64,000 nucleotides of DNA from Dromiciops gliroides (GCF_019393635.1 NC_057861.1:63056532-63120531), one strand, 5' to 3'; shown: positions 21,950 to 33,648, counted from the first letter of the stretch. The notes: generated by a model from the letters alone, not told the origin. Numbers and translations are program-made.

Positions 21950-22189
21950 ACATCAGATTAGCTTTTACAAAAGGATATTTCCTTCAAAGTTATAACAAAA
22001 ACAAATATACAAACATTTCCCCCAACATCTCTGGGGCATTAACCCCCAACATCTCACATGCTTTCACCACCTACATCTCTGGGGAAAGGAGGGGGATTAA
22101 ATTCATAGTTTAACATTAGTCTCAATAAATTCAAGTGCAAATACCTACTGGGCTAGCATTAGAAACCCTAGCTTCTCAGGCCTTTTTTT

Positions 22190-23920
22190 CTATCATAAAA
22201 GTATTTTATTTTTTTCTAGTTACATGTAGAGATAGTTTTCAACATTTGCTTTTATAAGATTTCTAGTTCCAAATTTTCTCCCCCCAAGACAGCAATCTGA
22301 TATATTTTATATATGTACAATCACATTAAATATATTTCTGCATTAGTCATGTTGTGAAAGAGGAATCAGAACAAAAGGGAAAAACCTCAAAAAAGAAAAA
22401 AGAAAAACCGAAAAAGTAGAAACAATATGGTTCAATCTGCATCTAGATTCCCCAGTTCTTTTTTTCTGGATTTGGAGAGCATTTTCCATCATGAGTCCTT
22501 TGGAATTATTATTATTATTATTATTATTAGTGAGGCAATTGGGGTTAAATGACTTGCCCAGGGTCACACAGCTAGTAAGTGTTAAGTGTCTAAGGCCAGA
22601 TTTGAACTCAGGTACTCCTGAATCCAGGGCCGGTGCTCTATCCACTGTGCCACCTAGCTGCCCGGTGGAATTATCTTGAACTATTGTATTGCTAAGAGCC
22701 AAGTCTATCACAGTTGATTATCACACAATGTTATTAATACTGTGTCCAATGTTCTCCTGGTTCTGCTTATCTCATTCAGCATCAGTTCATGTAAGTCCTT
22801 CCTGGTTTCTCTGAAATCTGCCTGCTCGTTGTTTCTTATAGCACAATAGTATTCCATTACATTCATATATCACAACTTGTTTAGCCATTCCCCAGTTGAT
22901 GGGCATCCCCTCAATTTCCAATTCTTTGCCACCACAAAAAGAGCAGCTATACATATTTATGTACATGTGGATCCTTTTCCCTTTTCAATGATCTCTTTGG
23001 GATAAAGATCTAATAGTGGTATTGCTGGGTCAAAGGGTATGAACAATTTTATAGTCCTTTGAGCATAGTTCCAAATTATTCTCCAGAATGGTTGGATTAG
23101 TTCACAGCTCCACCAACAATGCATTAGTGTTACAATTTTTCCACAGCTTCTCCAACATTTATTATTTTCCCTTTTTTGTCAAATTAGCCTATCTGATAGG
23201 TGTGAGGTGGTACTTCAGAGTTGTTTTAATTTGCATTTCTCTAATCAATAGTGATTTAGAGCATTTTTTCATATGGTAATAGGTAACTGATTTCTTCATC
23301 TGAAAACTGCCTGTTCATATCCTTTTAACATTTCTCAATTGGTAAATTACTTAAATTCTTATAAATTTGATTTAGTTCCCTATATATTTTAGAAATGTGG
23401 CCTTTATCAGAAATACTGGCTCCCTTCTAATTTTGGCTGCATTGCTTCTGTTTGTACAAAACCTTTTTAATTTAATGTAATAAAAATCATCTATTTTGTA
23501 TTTCATAATATTCTCTATCTCTTACTTGGTCATAAATTGCTCTCCTCTCCATAGATCTGAGAGGTAAACTATTCCTTCCTCTCCTAATTTACCTATGCTA
23601 TCACCTTTTACGTCTAAATCATGTGCCCATTTTGACCTTATTTTAATATATAGTATAAGATGTTGGTCTATGCCTAGTTTCTGCCATACTATCTTCTAGT
23701 TTCCCCAGTAGTTTTTGTCAAATACTGAATTCCTGTCCCAGAAGTTGGAGTCTTTGGGTTTATCAAACAGTAGATTACTATAGTCATTTACTACTATGTC
23801 TCCTGTGCCTAACCTATTCCATTGATCCACCACTCTATTTCTTAGCCAGTACCAAATACTTTTGATGACTGCCGCTTTCTTTATAGTATAGCTTCAGATT
23901 TGGTATGGCAGGCCTTTTCT
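22190..23920 (-). mobile_element. L1, 3' part, minus strand, with a nested SINE
   Basis: It starts with the L1 3' end in reverse (TTTTTTCTAGTTACATG) and runs into the 3' half of ORF2 (typical phrases ACACAATGTTATTAATACTG, GGGTCAAAGGGTATG, AATTTTTTCCACAGC-like). ORF2 is broken by many stops. Confidence 0.88.
22515..22664 (-). mobile_element. Young SINE nested in L1
   Basis: Reverse-complement SINE with an (ATT)n-type tail. It is flanked by GGAATTATTATT and GGAATTATC. Confidence 0.9.
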
Positions 23921-24310
23921 TTTGAGCTGGTGGCACCATCTAGCCTGGAAGGTTAGGCTCCAAGATCCCCATGGTCTGAGCTCCCAGGTCTGGGATGTCC
24001 CTCCCTAAACCCAGGATGGAAAAGGATGAACAAAACAGACCAAAATGCCATTTCTCAGAACTACACAGCCAAACAGAAGGGGAAAGTGGTTCTTAAGATT
24101 TCTGTCTCCCCATACTTCATCATTACATGTTGTAAGTGAATCACTTTACCCCTAGAAGCAAATTCAGGGGGGGAAAGTGACTTGCTTTAATTTAAATTTA
24201 ATTTAAAAGATGAAAGTTCTAGATAACTGACCATGGCAGGCCAGTGTAGAAGGTCCACACATGCATAAGTTTTCCTATCTCATAAGTCAACAGAACTTAC
24301 CATGCACATC
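23921..24310. other. Unassigned sequence
   Basis: Nothing recognised beyond a short TTAAATTTAATTT palindromic AT stretch near 24190. Confidence 0.25.
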
Positions 24311-24376
24311 AATCTGTCACAGGTCAAATGAATGAAGAGGGAGTTCTTAGATATTCCTCTTTAAAGAATTACACCC

Positions 24377-24509
24377 TAGGGGCAGCAGTGGCCTTGAATT
24401 CAGGAGTACCTGAGTTCAAATCCGGCCTCAGACACTTAACACTTACTAGCTGTGTGACCCTGAGCAAGTCACTTAACCCCAATTGCCTCACCAAAAAAAA
24501 AAAAAAAAA
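24377..24509 (+). mobile_element. SINE (CCAATTGCCTCACC subtype), internally deleted, in an LTR
   Basis: The head goes straight from GGGGCAG to CAGTGGCC, so about 30 bases of the A-box region are lost. It is preceded by AAAGAATTACACCC (24363-24376). Confidence 0.92.
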
Positions 24510-24523
24510 AAAGAATTACACCC

Positions 24524-24670
24524 TTGGGGCAGCTAGGTGGTGCAGTGGATAAAGCACCAGCCCTGGATTCAGGAGGACCTGAGTTCAAATCTGGCCTCAG
24601 ACACTTGACACTGACTAGATGTGTGACCCTGGGCAAGTCATTTAACTCTCATTGCCTTCCAAAAAAAAAA
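24524..24670 (+). mobile_element. SINE (CTCATTGCC subtype) in an LTR, same target
   Basis: Full-length SINE between AAGAATTACACCC (24511-24523) and AAAGAATTACACCC (24671-24684). Confidence 0.94.
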
Positions 24671-25116
24671 AAAGAATTACACCCTCTCAAACACAATTCC
24701 AATTAGAATAAAATAATCTTTTATTTAGGCAATAGAGAAAGGAGACCAAGATGGCTTAGCAATCACATGATTCTCTGAAACACATTTCTCCTCAAACAGA
24801 AGAAAGGCCAAAGATTTTATAGATGGTAGATAGGATGGACAGATGGGGTGACCATCTGACTGCAGAAAGTTCCCTTTGGGGGTGGGGGAAGCTGGAATGA
24901 GGGGAGGTGGTCCTGACTTTTGGAGTTATCTCTGTCCTGTGGCGCAAATCAGGCAGCAGCCATTCCTAATGGGCTTATCTCTTGCTTCCCAAGGTGTGTC
25001 TGTCCTTTAGTTTCTCAAGGAGAGTTATCCCAGACCTTAGTTTAGCTGGCCAGTTTATGTCCCAACCCCATAACAAATCCATCTTCAGTGATCTAGGCAA
25101 GTGCCAAGATAGATAG

Positions 25117-25500
25117 TGTAACAATTGGAATGACGCCACCTGCTGGAGACTTACTGTAGAAAAGCTCTGCCATGAGGTAAAGGTCTCTGAGGGCAAGACC
25201 ATACGTTTTTTTTTTTTGTTTTTTTTTTTGCATCAGGAAGTGATGTTTGCTTGTGGGAGGAAGAAGGGGGAGCCTGGCGCTCTGACTCTCTCTTTCGTGT
25301 GGACTCTGGTGGAGAAGGGAGCTAGAAATGTTCTCTCCCTTTAATAGATAGATGAATCTAGGCCATTCTTTCTCTCTTTACAAAATTCTTATTCTCCTTA
25401 ATAAATGCTTAAAAGTCTAACTCTTGCTAAAGCTTATAATTTATTGGCAACCACTTATTAGATATTTTAGACAGTATAGCTAGAATTTTAGCCCTTTACA
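25117..25500 (+). mobile_element. Solo LTR, family B (384 bp), duplication ATAG
   Basis: TGTAACAATTGG start and CCCTTTACA end with ATAG on both sides (25113-25116, 25501-25504). AATAAATGC is the poly(A) signal. It lies 42 bases from the family A LTR and points the opposite way. Confidence 0.92.
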
Positions 25501-25564
25501 ATAGATAGGGATAGATAGAGAAATAGATAGGATAGGTGGATAGATAGAAGTAGAATAGTAGATT

Positions 25565-25700
25565 GTAATTTGTTGTTTTGTCCTATGTTCTCAAAGAGGA
25601 CCGTGACATTGGGAGGTGATGTCATGACTTGCAGTGAATTGGATTTAAGTGAGGGAGGTCTGTGCAAAGTCACCAGCCTCACTCTCTCCTCCAGAACCAT
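25565..25700 (-). mobile_element. RTE-type LINE/SINE 3' tail
   Basis: The phrase TTCTCAAAGAGGACCGTGAC and AGTGAATTGGATTTAAGTGA recur at 32115, 39065 (reverse) and at the 3' end of the RTE-like LINE at 46.5 kb. Confidence 0.6.
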
Positions 25701-25705
25701 CTGGG

Positions 25706-25783
<78 letters not shown>

Positions 25784-25805
25784 CAGACAGATAGACAGAC
25801 AGATG
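25706..25805. repeat. (GATA)n microsatellite
   Basis: About 23 GATA units followed by mixed GACA/GATA units. The overlapping reverse open frames are artefacts of this repeat. Confidence 0.97.
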
Positions 25806-26981
25806 ATAGGGATAGGTACTGGAGCTGTGATTTCATTGCTATAAAGGACTCCTGGATAAGGAACTCCTATCAATGGAGGTTAGTACTTTCTCTTTAACTT
25901 AAAGTCTTTGATAATTGCCTATAGAACTGAGAGGGTAAGTGACTTGTCCAGGGCCACACAGATAATATGTGTCAGAGGTAGGACACAAAATAAACAAGAA
26001 ATCCAGTGGCTGATCCAATTAGGTATGTCATACATTCCACTTTATATTTTTTGGGGAAAGACTTCAGTCTGGATCTCACTAGGGACTAGAATACCTAGTT
26101 GTCTATACTATAGCAGGTGTACCTAATTTAATTCCTCCCCCTCTTTCCTCCCCCATCCAGTGTAACCATTTCTTTTCTAAATCTATATTAGCAGTAGTTC
26201 TCACAGAGCAGATCACCTTCACAGCTCTTCAGCCCACTGCTATGCACTCAAATAGTGTGATAAAAATTATTTGTGGTAAAGAGTAATATCAGAAGTTTTA
26301 GTTGAATCATTTGAGAGATTGCGCATGCTACTGAAGCAGCAGTATATATGTGTGACCTATGGTCGAGGACCCTACAAAGATTCAGGTCCAATCCTAGGAG
26401 CTGACTCAAGACCTTTAGATTCTCTCTTTGGCTTGTTGATATCACTTGAAGTTAGGACAGGAAATCTCCAAAATACATTTGGCCCATATTTAGGTTTCCC
26501 TACTATGTGGGTAAAAAGTAGGTCCCATCTTGTATTGGTACAATAACTTCTACCAATAGAAACACTAGAGAAAGTTCATGAAAATCTAGTCTGCTATGGG
26601 AACTGAACTTGAGGTTGGGACAATCCTTTAACATTCTCGTGAGTTCCTCTTTCCCAGAGTAATTGTACTGTGTACTCTAAGATTCAAGAATTCCACCCTG
26701 TGGTTTAGACAGCTTTTGGAATGTAAGTGCATTTTGGGTTCTGTAGAACAAGCAATCCTCTTTCTATTCATTGGACTTACACTGTAATTCATTATAGCAG
26801 AGATGGTGAGGTCTAGATCTCTTTGTTGGCTTCCCCTACCCTCTACAATGTGGCTTTAGTCTTTCAGCTACATGGGGCCATGTTGGTAATCCTCCTCCTT
26901 TCCCAAGAGGCATGCCATTGAGGAAACTTCTCAAGAATCTTCTTGATGCATGATGCCCCACAAGCAATCTTCTCCCTACCT
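25806..26981. other. Unassigned sequence
   Basis: No gene or named repeat was recognised apart from a short MIR-like phrase (AGTGACTTGTCCAGGGCCAC near 25936). Confidence 0.3.
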
Positions 26982-27000
26982 CTTTGCTGTGCTTTATTTG

Positions 27001-27150
27001 TTTTTGTTTTTTTTAGTGAGGCAATTGGGGTTAAGTGACTTGCCCAGGGTCACACAGCTAGTAAGTGTTAAGTGTCTGAGGCCAGATTTGAACTCAGGTC
27101 CTCCTGAATCCAGGGCTGGTGCTCTATCCACTGCACCACCTAGCTGCCCC
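27001..27150 (-). mobile_element. Young tRNA-derived SINE
   Basis: Flanked by TTTGCTGTGCTTTAT and TTTGCTATGCTTTAT. Confidence 0.93.
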
Positions 27151-27217
27151 TTTGCTATGCTTTATGTGAATGATTGCCATATTTGTATGCCCAGCACCAG
27201 TATCTTTTCTAATTTTC

Positions 27218-27366
27218 TATTTATTTTTTTTGGTGGGGCAATGAGGTTAAGTGACTTGCCCAGGGTCACACACCTAGTAAGTGTCAAGTGTCTGACATTG
27301 GATTTGAACTCAGGTCCTCCTGAATGCAAGGCTTGTGCTTTATCTACTGTGCCACCTAGTTGCCCC
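27218..27366 (-). mobile_element. Young tRNA-derived SINE
   Basis: Flanked by exact ATCTTTTCTAATTTTC (27202-27217, 27367-27382). Confidence 0.95.
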
Positions 27367-27594
27367 ATCTTTTCTAATTTTCAATCCCTCAAAACCAACT
27401 ACTTGAGGGACATTGCCAACTGACAGTCCTATAGTATACATCTAAAACTCAACAAGTGCAAAATGGAATTCAATCTCTCCTTGCTCCAAACCATCTCATT
27501 CTAAACTTCCTTATTTCTGGTAAGGGTGCTCCTTCCACTTACCTATTTTCCAAAACTCAATGACATCTAAGACTTTTCTCTTCCCTTTATCCCC

Positions 27595-27968
27595 TGTTAA
27601 GGGCTAAAATTCTAGCTAGTCTGTCTAAAATATCCAGTGAGTGGTCTCCAATAAATTATAAGCTTTAGCAAGAGTTAGACTTTTAAGCGTTTATTAAGGA
27701 GAATAAGAATTTGGTAAAGAGAGAGAGAAAGGCCTAGATTCCTATCTATTAAAGGGAGAGCACATTTCTAGCTCCGCTCTCCACCAGCATCTCCAGGACA
27801 GAGAGAGTGAGAGCGAGCGCTAGTCCCTTCCTTCTTCCTCCCACTAGCAAACGTCACTTCCTGATGCCAAAGAAAACACTCCTGGTCTTGCCCTCAAAGA
27901 CCTTCGCTTCATGGGCGGAACTCTTCTACAGTAAGTCTCCAGCAGGTGGCATCATTCCAATCATTACA
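27595..27968 (-). mobile_element. Solo LTR, family B (374 bp), duplication CCCC
   Basis: On the plus strand TGTTAAGGGC to CAATCATTACA, flanked by CCCC on both sides. It is about 90 percent or more alike by eye to the copies at 29473 and 50546. Confidence 0.92.
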
Positions 27969-28044
27969 CCCCCCATTACCTTAATAGTTTCCAAGTCTTG
28001 TCAGTTCTACCTCTGCAATATATCTTTCATCCTAGATCCATCTT

Positions 28045-28194
28045 CTTCTCTTTTTTTTGCAGGGCAATGGGGGTTAAGTGACTTGCCCAGGGTCACACAG
28101 CTAGTAAGTGTCAAGTGTCTGAGGCTGGATTTGAACTCAGGTCCTCCTGAATCCAGGGCCAGTGCTTCATCCACTACACCACCTAGCTGCCCCC
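28045..28194 (-). mobile_element. Young tRNA-derived SINE
   Basis: Reverse-complement SINE (AGGGCAATGGGGGTTAAGTG to CTGCCCCCC). Flanking TTCTTCTCTTT is repeated on the right. Confidence 0.9.
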
Positions 28195-28439
28195 CATTTT
28201 CTTCTCTTTACTGACATGGCTTTTGTTTTCTCCTGTCTGACCTATTGCAACAGTTCCCTAAATGGACCTCCAGTTTCCAGTATCTCCTTGCTTCAGTCCT
28301 TCCTCCACTCCTTGCCAAAATAATCTTAAAATCATCTAACAATGTAATTTCCACACTCAAGAAGGATCATAAGTGGCTCCCTGATAGATGGATCTCTTGT
28401 ACAAATTTATGGGAAGATATGGGCAAGTATCACACAAGA

Positions 28440-28860
28440 TAAAAAGCAATGGTTGGGCAGGGGGGGTGCAAGATGGGCACATTCCTAAAGACTTACTCTA
28501 TGGTGAGTTAGCCTCAGGCCAAAGACCTGCTGGACGCCCCCAGCTTTGCTACAGAGATGTATGCAAGCGAGACTTGAGGGTTCTGGGAATAGACATCTGC
28601 AGCTGGGAGGAGATGGCCAAAGACCATGCCCGATGGAGTTCGGTACTCAGGAGCAGCTTTTGTGCAGCTGAGATGGGCCTACAAGCTCTGGAGGAAGAAA
28701 AACGAATAAGGCACAGGAACCCACAGGCAACAGGGTGCACAGTTTTCCGATGTCCTCATTGTGGCAGGAGCTGCAGCTCCTGTATCGGACTGCACAGCCA
28801 CACTGTGGCCTGTGGCTCTTCAAGGTGTTGATTCATGGTCTTCCTCGACTGGTAGAAGCC
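28440..28860 (+). pseudogene. C-terminal remnant of an RTE/jockey-like LINE polyprotein
   Basis: The open frame at 28388-28831 carries HIPKDLLYGELASGQRPAGR, KRDLRVLGIDICSWEEMAKD and a C-terminal zinc-knuckle-like CPHCGRSCSSCIGLHSHTVAC. This is the end of the polyprotein of a non-LTR element, often annotated in vertebrates as 'craniofacial development protein 2-like'. Reverse transcriptase and endonuclease parts are absent, and the first ~20 codons are unrelated flank. The clade is not certain. Confidence 0.75.
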
Positions 28861-28871
28861 TACTACTATTG

Positions 28872-28927
28872 ACCCTGGGCAAGTCACTTAACCCCCATTG
28901 CCCTGTGCAAAACAAACAAACAAACAA
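28872..28927 (+). mobile_element. 5'-truncated SINE tail
   Basis: Only TGACCCTGGGCAAGTCACTT onward and a (CAAA)n tail remain. Confidence 0.8.
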
Positions 28928-28934
28928 AAGCAGT

Positions 28935-30870
28935 GGTTAGGATTTGATCTACATTGTTGGAAGGAGCTCACATTGATGAGAACATGAATCTGACAAAGTA
29001 TGAAACTAACCATGATGGGATGGAACAGTACAGGCATGGGGGACAACCAGTGCTAAGACATAGAGATAGGAGATGGAAAGTTTTGTTTTAGGAACAGTAA
29101 GCAGGCCAATGTAGTGGAATTTTAAAGTTTGCAAAGGGAAGTAAAGTATAAGAAGACTGGAAAAGTAGGAAGTGCTCAGGTTGTAAAGAGCTTTAAATGC
29201 CAAACAGAAAAACTTATACTTGATCCTGGATGTATTAAGAAGCATTTGAAGTTTATTGAGTATGGGGTGGGATAGGTTGAATGACACGGTCAGACCTATG
29301 CTTTATATAAATCATTTTGGCAGCTAAGTGGAGTCCCAGAGACCAACTAGAAGGTTATTGCAACCATTAGATAAGAGGTGAAGAGAACCTGAAATGGGGT
29401 GGTAGCTTTATGAGTGAAGAGAAGTGGAAAGATAAAAAACATGTTGTGAAGGTGGAAATGAGATTTGACACTTGTTAAGGGCTAAAATTCTAGCTAAACT
29501 GTCTAAAATATCTAATGAGTGATCACCAATAAATTATAAGCTTTAGCAAGAGTTAGACTTTTAAGCATTTATTAAGGAGAATAAGAATTTGATAAAGAGA
29601 GAGAGAAAGGCCTAGATTCCTATCTATTAAAGGAAGAGCGCATTTCTAGCTCCCTTCTCTGCCGGAGTCCTCAGGAAAGAGAGCGAGACAGAGCGCTAGT
29701 CCCTTCCTTCTTCCTCCCACTAGCAAACGTCACTTCCTGATGCCAAAGAAAACACTCCTGGTCTTACCCTCAAAGACCTTCGCTTCATGGGCGGAACTCT
29801 TCTACAGTAAGTCTCCAGCAGGTGGCGTCATTCCAATCGCTACACACTGGATCAAATATGTGGAGTGAATGAGAGGAAGGAGTTGAGTATGACACCAAGA
29901 TGGTTGTTACCTGTGATAATAATAGGGAGGGTTGATAAAAAGAATTATGGATTCTGTTTTGGCTTAATTGAATTTATGATGCCCATGGAACAGCCATTTC
30001 AAGAAGTGTAACAGGCAGTTGGTAATGCAGGAGAAAAATTAGGGCTATATTTATAAACTGCAGAATCATCTACGTAGAGACGGTCATTGAATCCTTGGGA
30101 GTTGATGAGACCACTCAATGAGATAGTTTAGAGGGAAAAGAGAACAAAGGCCTGGGACAGAACCTTGGAGAATACCCTTGGAGTTCCCAAGGAATTTATC
30201 CATAAAGGAAAGTAGAGCTATAGGATGATAGCTAGTTAAGATAGTAGGATTAAGGAGGATAAGAGAGACAGGGGAAGCAGGGAAAAGGCTTGTGTATAGG
30301 GAGAGGTTGAAGATGAGACAAAGTGATGGTTATAGTAGGGGCATCTGTTGGAGAAAGTGGGAGGGTATAGGATAAAAAGTGCAAGTAGAAAGGTTAACCT
30401 TGGTAAGAAGGGCTGCCCCCTTCATCTCAAAATGAACTGAAGTGAAAAACAAAAATTTCTGAATGATATAAGAGGAGGTAAAGAGAGGAGCTCTTAGGAA
30501 TGGTTTTGATTTTTTTTCAGTGAAGAATAAAATGAGGTCCTCAAAGTGGGTGCCTCAAGAAGCTTGGGGAGCGACAAGAAGGTTTAGAATAATAACCATG
30601 GAGAGTAGGACAGCAAATTGATTAGGGAAGAATAGAATGTTTGCCTCGATAAGGTGAGGATCCCATTGAAATTAGGTAACATAAACTTATAGTGAACCTA
30701 GTCAGCATGGGTTTCTTCCAGTTCCTTTTAGCAACTTGTGAACAGGAGCAAAGGAAACAGATAGCGGGGATAAACTGGAGGTGGGGTTTGGCTAGGTGTG
30801 CAAAAGGAAGCAAGGGATTCTAGAATAAAGGATAGTGTAGGATTCAGTTCTTCCTGGGCATTATTTAGCC
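28935..30870 (-). mobile_element. L2-type LINE remnant, split by an LTR
   Basis: Phrases such as GGTTGTAAAGAGCTTTAAATGCC, GATCCTGGATGTATTAAG and TTTGGCAGCTAAGTGGAG are the reverse of a long, old L2-class element also seen at 34490, 40640 and 59000. The LTR at 29473 interrupts it. Confidence 0.6.
29473..29844 (-). mobile_element. Solo LTR, family B (372 bp), duplication CACT
   Basis: On the plus strand TGTTAAGGGC to CAATCGCTACA with CACT on both sides (29469-29472, 29845-29848). Confidence 0.93.
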
Positions 30871-30897
30871 TTTCTTTTAAAAAAAAATATGTTTTTT

Positions 30898-31062
30898 TGG
30901 GGCAGCTAGGTGGTGCAGTGGATAAAGCACTGGCCCTGGATTCAGGAGGACCTGAGTTCAAATCCAGCCTCAGACAATTTACACTTACTAGCCGTGTGAC
31001 TTGGGCAAGTCACTTAACCCTCATTGCCCCACCAAAAGAAAACCAAAACCAAAAAAAAAAAA
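30898..31062 (+). mobile_element. Young tRNA-derived SINE
   Basis: GGGGCAGCTAGGTGGTGC head, body and A-rich tail. A clear duplication was not found because the flank is A/T-rich. Confidence 0.88.
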
Positions 31063-31934
31063 ACTTCTTAGAGACACCACTGAAGGAAGGTCTTCCATCT
31101 AACCAGATTATCTTTTAACCAGAGTGAAAACTAAATTTGAGAGGATCATATGATTGACTAACAAACATTGAAGTTCCTACTGCGTATTAGGTACAAACAT
31201 TGATAAATGCCACTTTTTCTACAGCCTGCTCAACTACCTTTGCCAGAAGGAAGTAAGTTTCCTTCAAGCACTTCCACCCAGAAAGCCCTTGGCCATGCTT
31301 TGCTTTACTGCTTCAACTCCAGCAAATTCCTCCCTTGTTACCATGTGCACACAGGGTTAAAGGTGGGATTTAGACATGTCATGAGATGACATGTAAAGTG
31401 ATTCACCAGCCATGTCTATCTTCCTGGGCCTATAATTACATCTTTGTAGGGAATCATCAGGTGGAGAAATTTAACCAATCTAGGTTGGTCTTAGAATTAG
31501 GACACTGAGGTTAAATGACTTGGCCCATGGTCACTAAGCTAATACAAATTGGGAGCTTCCTGATCTCAAGCCCAGCAGTCTATCCACTATACCAAATTCT
31601 TCACATTTAAATGCTGCCTAATTATCTCGTAGAATGCCCTCATTTTACCGTGAAAGAAACTTGGACCCATAAAGTGACTGGCACAGGGGCAACAAGTGGC
31701 ACAGCACCTATTCAAAACCAGATTCTCTGTCTCCAACTCCAATGTTCTTGCATTTGTCAAGGGAGAATCTTATCAGATCAGCAAAGGAAGAAAATGGGTT
31801 ATTCCTCCCTTTCTCCAGATTCACAGAGGAGTATCTTCAAGGATCACCCACCTCCTGGGGATGAAGATGCTTGTTTTTAGAATAAGGGAAGGAAGATTAA
31901 AAGAATCTAATACTTGAGAGAGGATATCTGAGGC
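31063..31934. other. Unassigned sequence with an old MIR-like stretch
   Basis: GGTTAAATGACTTGGCCCATGG near 31510 and a second, similar stretch near 31660 suggest MIR remnants. The two overlapping plus frames at 31611-31917 have no motif. Confidence 0.35.
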
Positions 31935-31939
31935 TTTTG

Positions 31940-32110
31940 AGTTTTTGTTTTTTTGTTTTGTTTGTTTGTTTTCTTGTGGGGCAATGAGGGTTAAGTGACT
32001 TGCCCAGGGTCAGTCACTCAGCTACTGTCAATTGTCTGAGGCAAGATTTGAATTCAGGTCCTACTGAATCCAAGGTCGGTGCTTTTTCCACTGTGCCACC
32101 TAGCTGCCCC
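31940..32110 (-). mobile_element. Young tRNA-derived SINE
   Basis: Reverse-complement SINE with a TTTGTTTG-type tail and GCTGCCCC at the right. Confidence 0.9.
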
Positions 32111-32260
32111 TTTATCCTTTGTTTTTGAAGGGGACATTACAGGATAATGTCTTGACTCATGCATGAATTGGATTTAAGGGAGGCAGATTTGTACAAAGTC
32201 ATTGAACAGTCACAAGACAAAACAGGACAACTGGGGGTGACCAGGATGCAGTGGATGACC
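32111..32260 (-). mobile_element. RTE-type 3' tail
   Basis: TTGAAGGGGACATTACAGG and ATGAATTGGATTTAAGGGAG resemble the tail at 25565-25700. Confidence 0.5.
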
Positions 32261-32533
32261 TTAGAATTTTGAATGTCTGACCAAGTTCTAATGCTCCATA
32301 GCACCTGCTTCAGCCACCTTCCAGACTGTTAGAAAATTGTTCTCATCTGCCCATTTCACCAAAGGAAATCCTCACCTGCTTGGGGTAGACAACCCTCTAA
32401 CTCACCAAAGGGTCTGAGGCCTGTTGGTTACCCTCAATCTGGTTTAGCCTCTCTGCCAACATGGTTTTACCAGGGTATGCCTGCTGCTCCACATTCTACA
32501 GCTTTTTGAAGCCACAGTTAAGAGTTGGATGAA

Positions 32534-32682
32534 GGGGGCAGCTAGGTGGCTCAGTGGATAAAGCACTGGCCCTGGATTCAGGAGTACCTGAGTTCAAATC
32601 CAGTCTCAGACACTTGACAACTACTAGCTGTGTGACCCTGGGCAAGTCACTTAACCTTTGTTGCCCTGCAGGGGAAAAAATA
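32534..32682 (+). mobile_element. Young tRNA-derived SINE
   Basis: GGGGCAGCTAGGTGGCTCAG head and a complete body; the tail is short. Confidence 0.9.
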
Positions 32683-33255
32683 TTTTTTTCTAATGAAGAC
32701 CTTCCCACCTGCCCCTTGCCATCCTTTTCCATTGAGAAAGATAAATCAAATCCCTGTAACAAACATGTATAGTCAAGCAAAAACAATTCCGGAATTGGTT
32801 ATGTAAAAGAAAAAAAGTAAAAACAAAAACTACATCTCAATCTGTTCTCTGAATCTATCTCCTCTATATCTGGAGGTGGGCAGCATTTTTCATGTATCAG
32901 AGTTCCTAAGCCTTCCCGAATTAATTGTCCTTATTGATGTTATTGTTTAGATTGTTCTCAGGTCCTCCTGAATCCAGAGCCAGTTCTGCTCACTTTGCTT
33001 TACTCAGTTCAAGTCATCCCAGGTTTCTCTGAAACCCTCTTCTTTATCATGTCTTTTAGCACAACAGTATTCCATCATATTCATATACCATAACTTATTC
33101 AGCCATTCCCCAACTGATGAGCACTTCTTCAGTTTCTAATTTTTGCCACCACGAAAAGCTGCTATAAATATTTTTGTAAATATGGGTCCTTTTGCTCTTT
33201 TTTTATCTGTTTGGGATATAGACTAGTAGTGGTATCATCAAGTCAAAGGGTATGC

Positions 33256-33648
33256 CTAAGAACCAAGAGAACATTGTACAGAGACAGCAATATTGTTTGA
33301 TGAATAACTGTGAATGATTTAGCTATTCTCAGCAATACAATGATCCAAGACAATCCCAAAGGACTACTGATGAAGCATATTATCCATCTCCAAAGAAAGA
33401 ACTGATATTGAACACAGACTGAAGCATGCTAATTTTTACTTTTTTTCAGTTTTTCTCTTTCATTCAAGTTTTCTTACACAAAATTACAAATATGGTAATT
33501 TTTTATATAATTGCACATGTATAATTGCACATGATTGCTTACTAAGTCAGGGAGGGGGGAGGGGAGGGAGGGGAGGAGGGATAAAATTTGGAACTCAAAA
33601 CTAGAAATAAAAATGTTTATTATTTTAAAAAATAAAAGGTCAGATGAT
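33256..33648 (+). mobile_element. Plus-strand L1 3' end nested in the minus-strand L1
   Basis: It contains ACAGCAATATTGTTTGATGA, the G-rich tract GGGAGGGGGGAGGGG and an A-rich end. It is flanked by AAAGGGTATGC (33244-33255 and about 33651-33661). Confidence 0.82.

Larger units (their letters stand above)
24315..25075 (-). mobile_element. Solo LTR, family A, minus strand, duplication AATC, carrying two SINEs
   Basis: On the plus strand it runs from TGTCACAGG to CCCCATAACA with AATC on both sides (24311-24314, 25076-25079). Reverse features match the 9.4 kb copy, including the TATA and poly(A) regions and AAAGAATTACACCCTCT. Two SINEs interrupt it at 24377-24509 and 24524-24670. Confidence 0.92.
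27420..28370 (+). mobile_element. L2 LINE remnant, split by an LTR and a SINE
   Basis: Degenerate L2 phrases (CTATTGCAACAGTTCCC, CCTTCCTCCACTCC, ATCCATCTTCTTCTC) continue across the LTR at 27595-27968 and the SINE at 28045-28194. Confidence 0.6.

Noticed and set aside
25706..25805. Regular repeats that might suggest a CRISPR-like array
   Set aside because: They are simple GATA units without spacers, in a vertebrate genome.
25645..25873. Two frames rich in YLSI repeats
   Set aside because: Produced by the GATA microsatellite.
28388..28831. A host gene resembling 'craniofacial development protein 2'
   Set aside because: That label is widely used for non-LTR element fragments; here only the element's C-terminal part is present without introns or start context.
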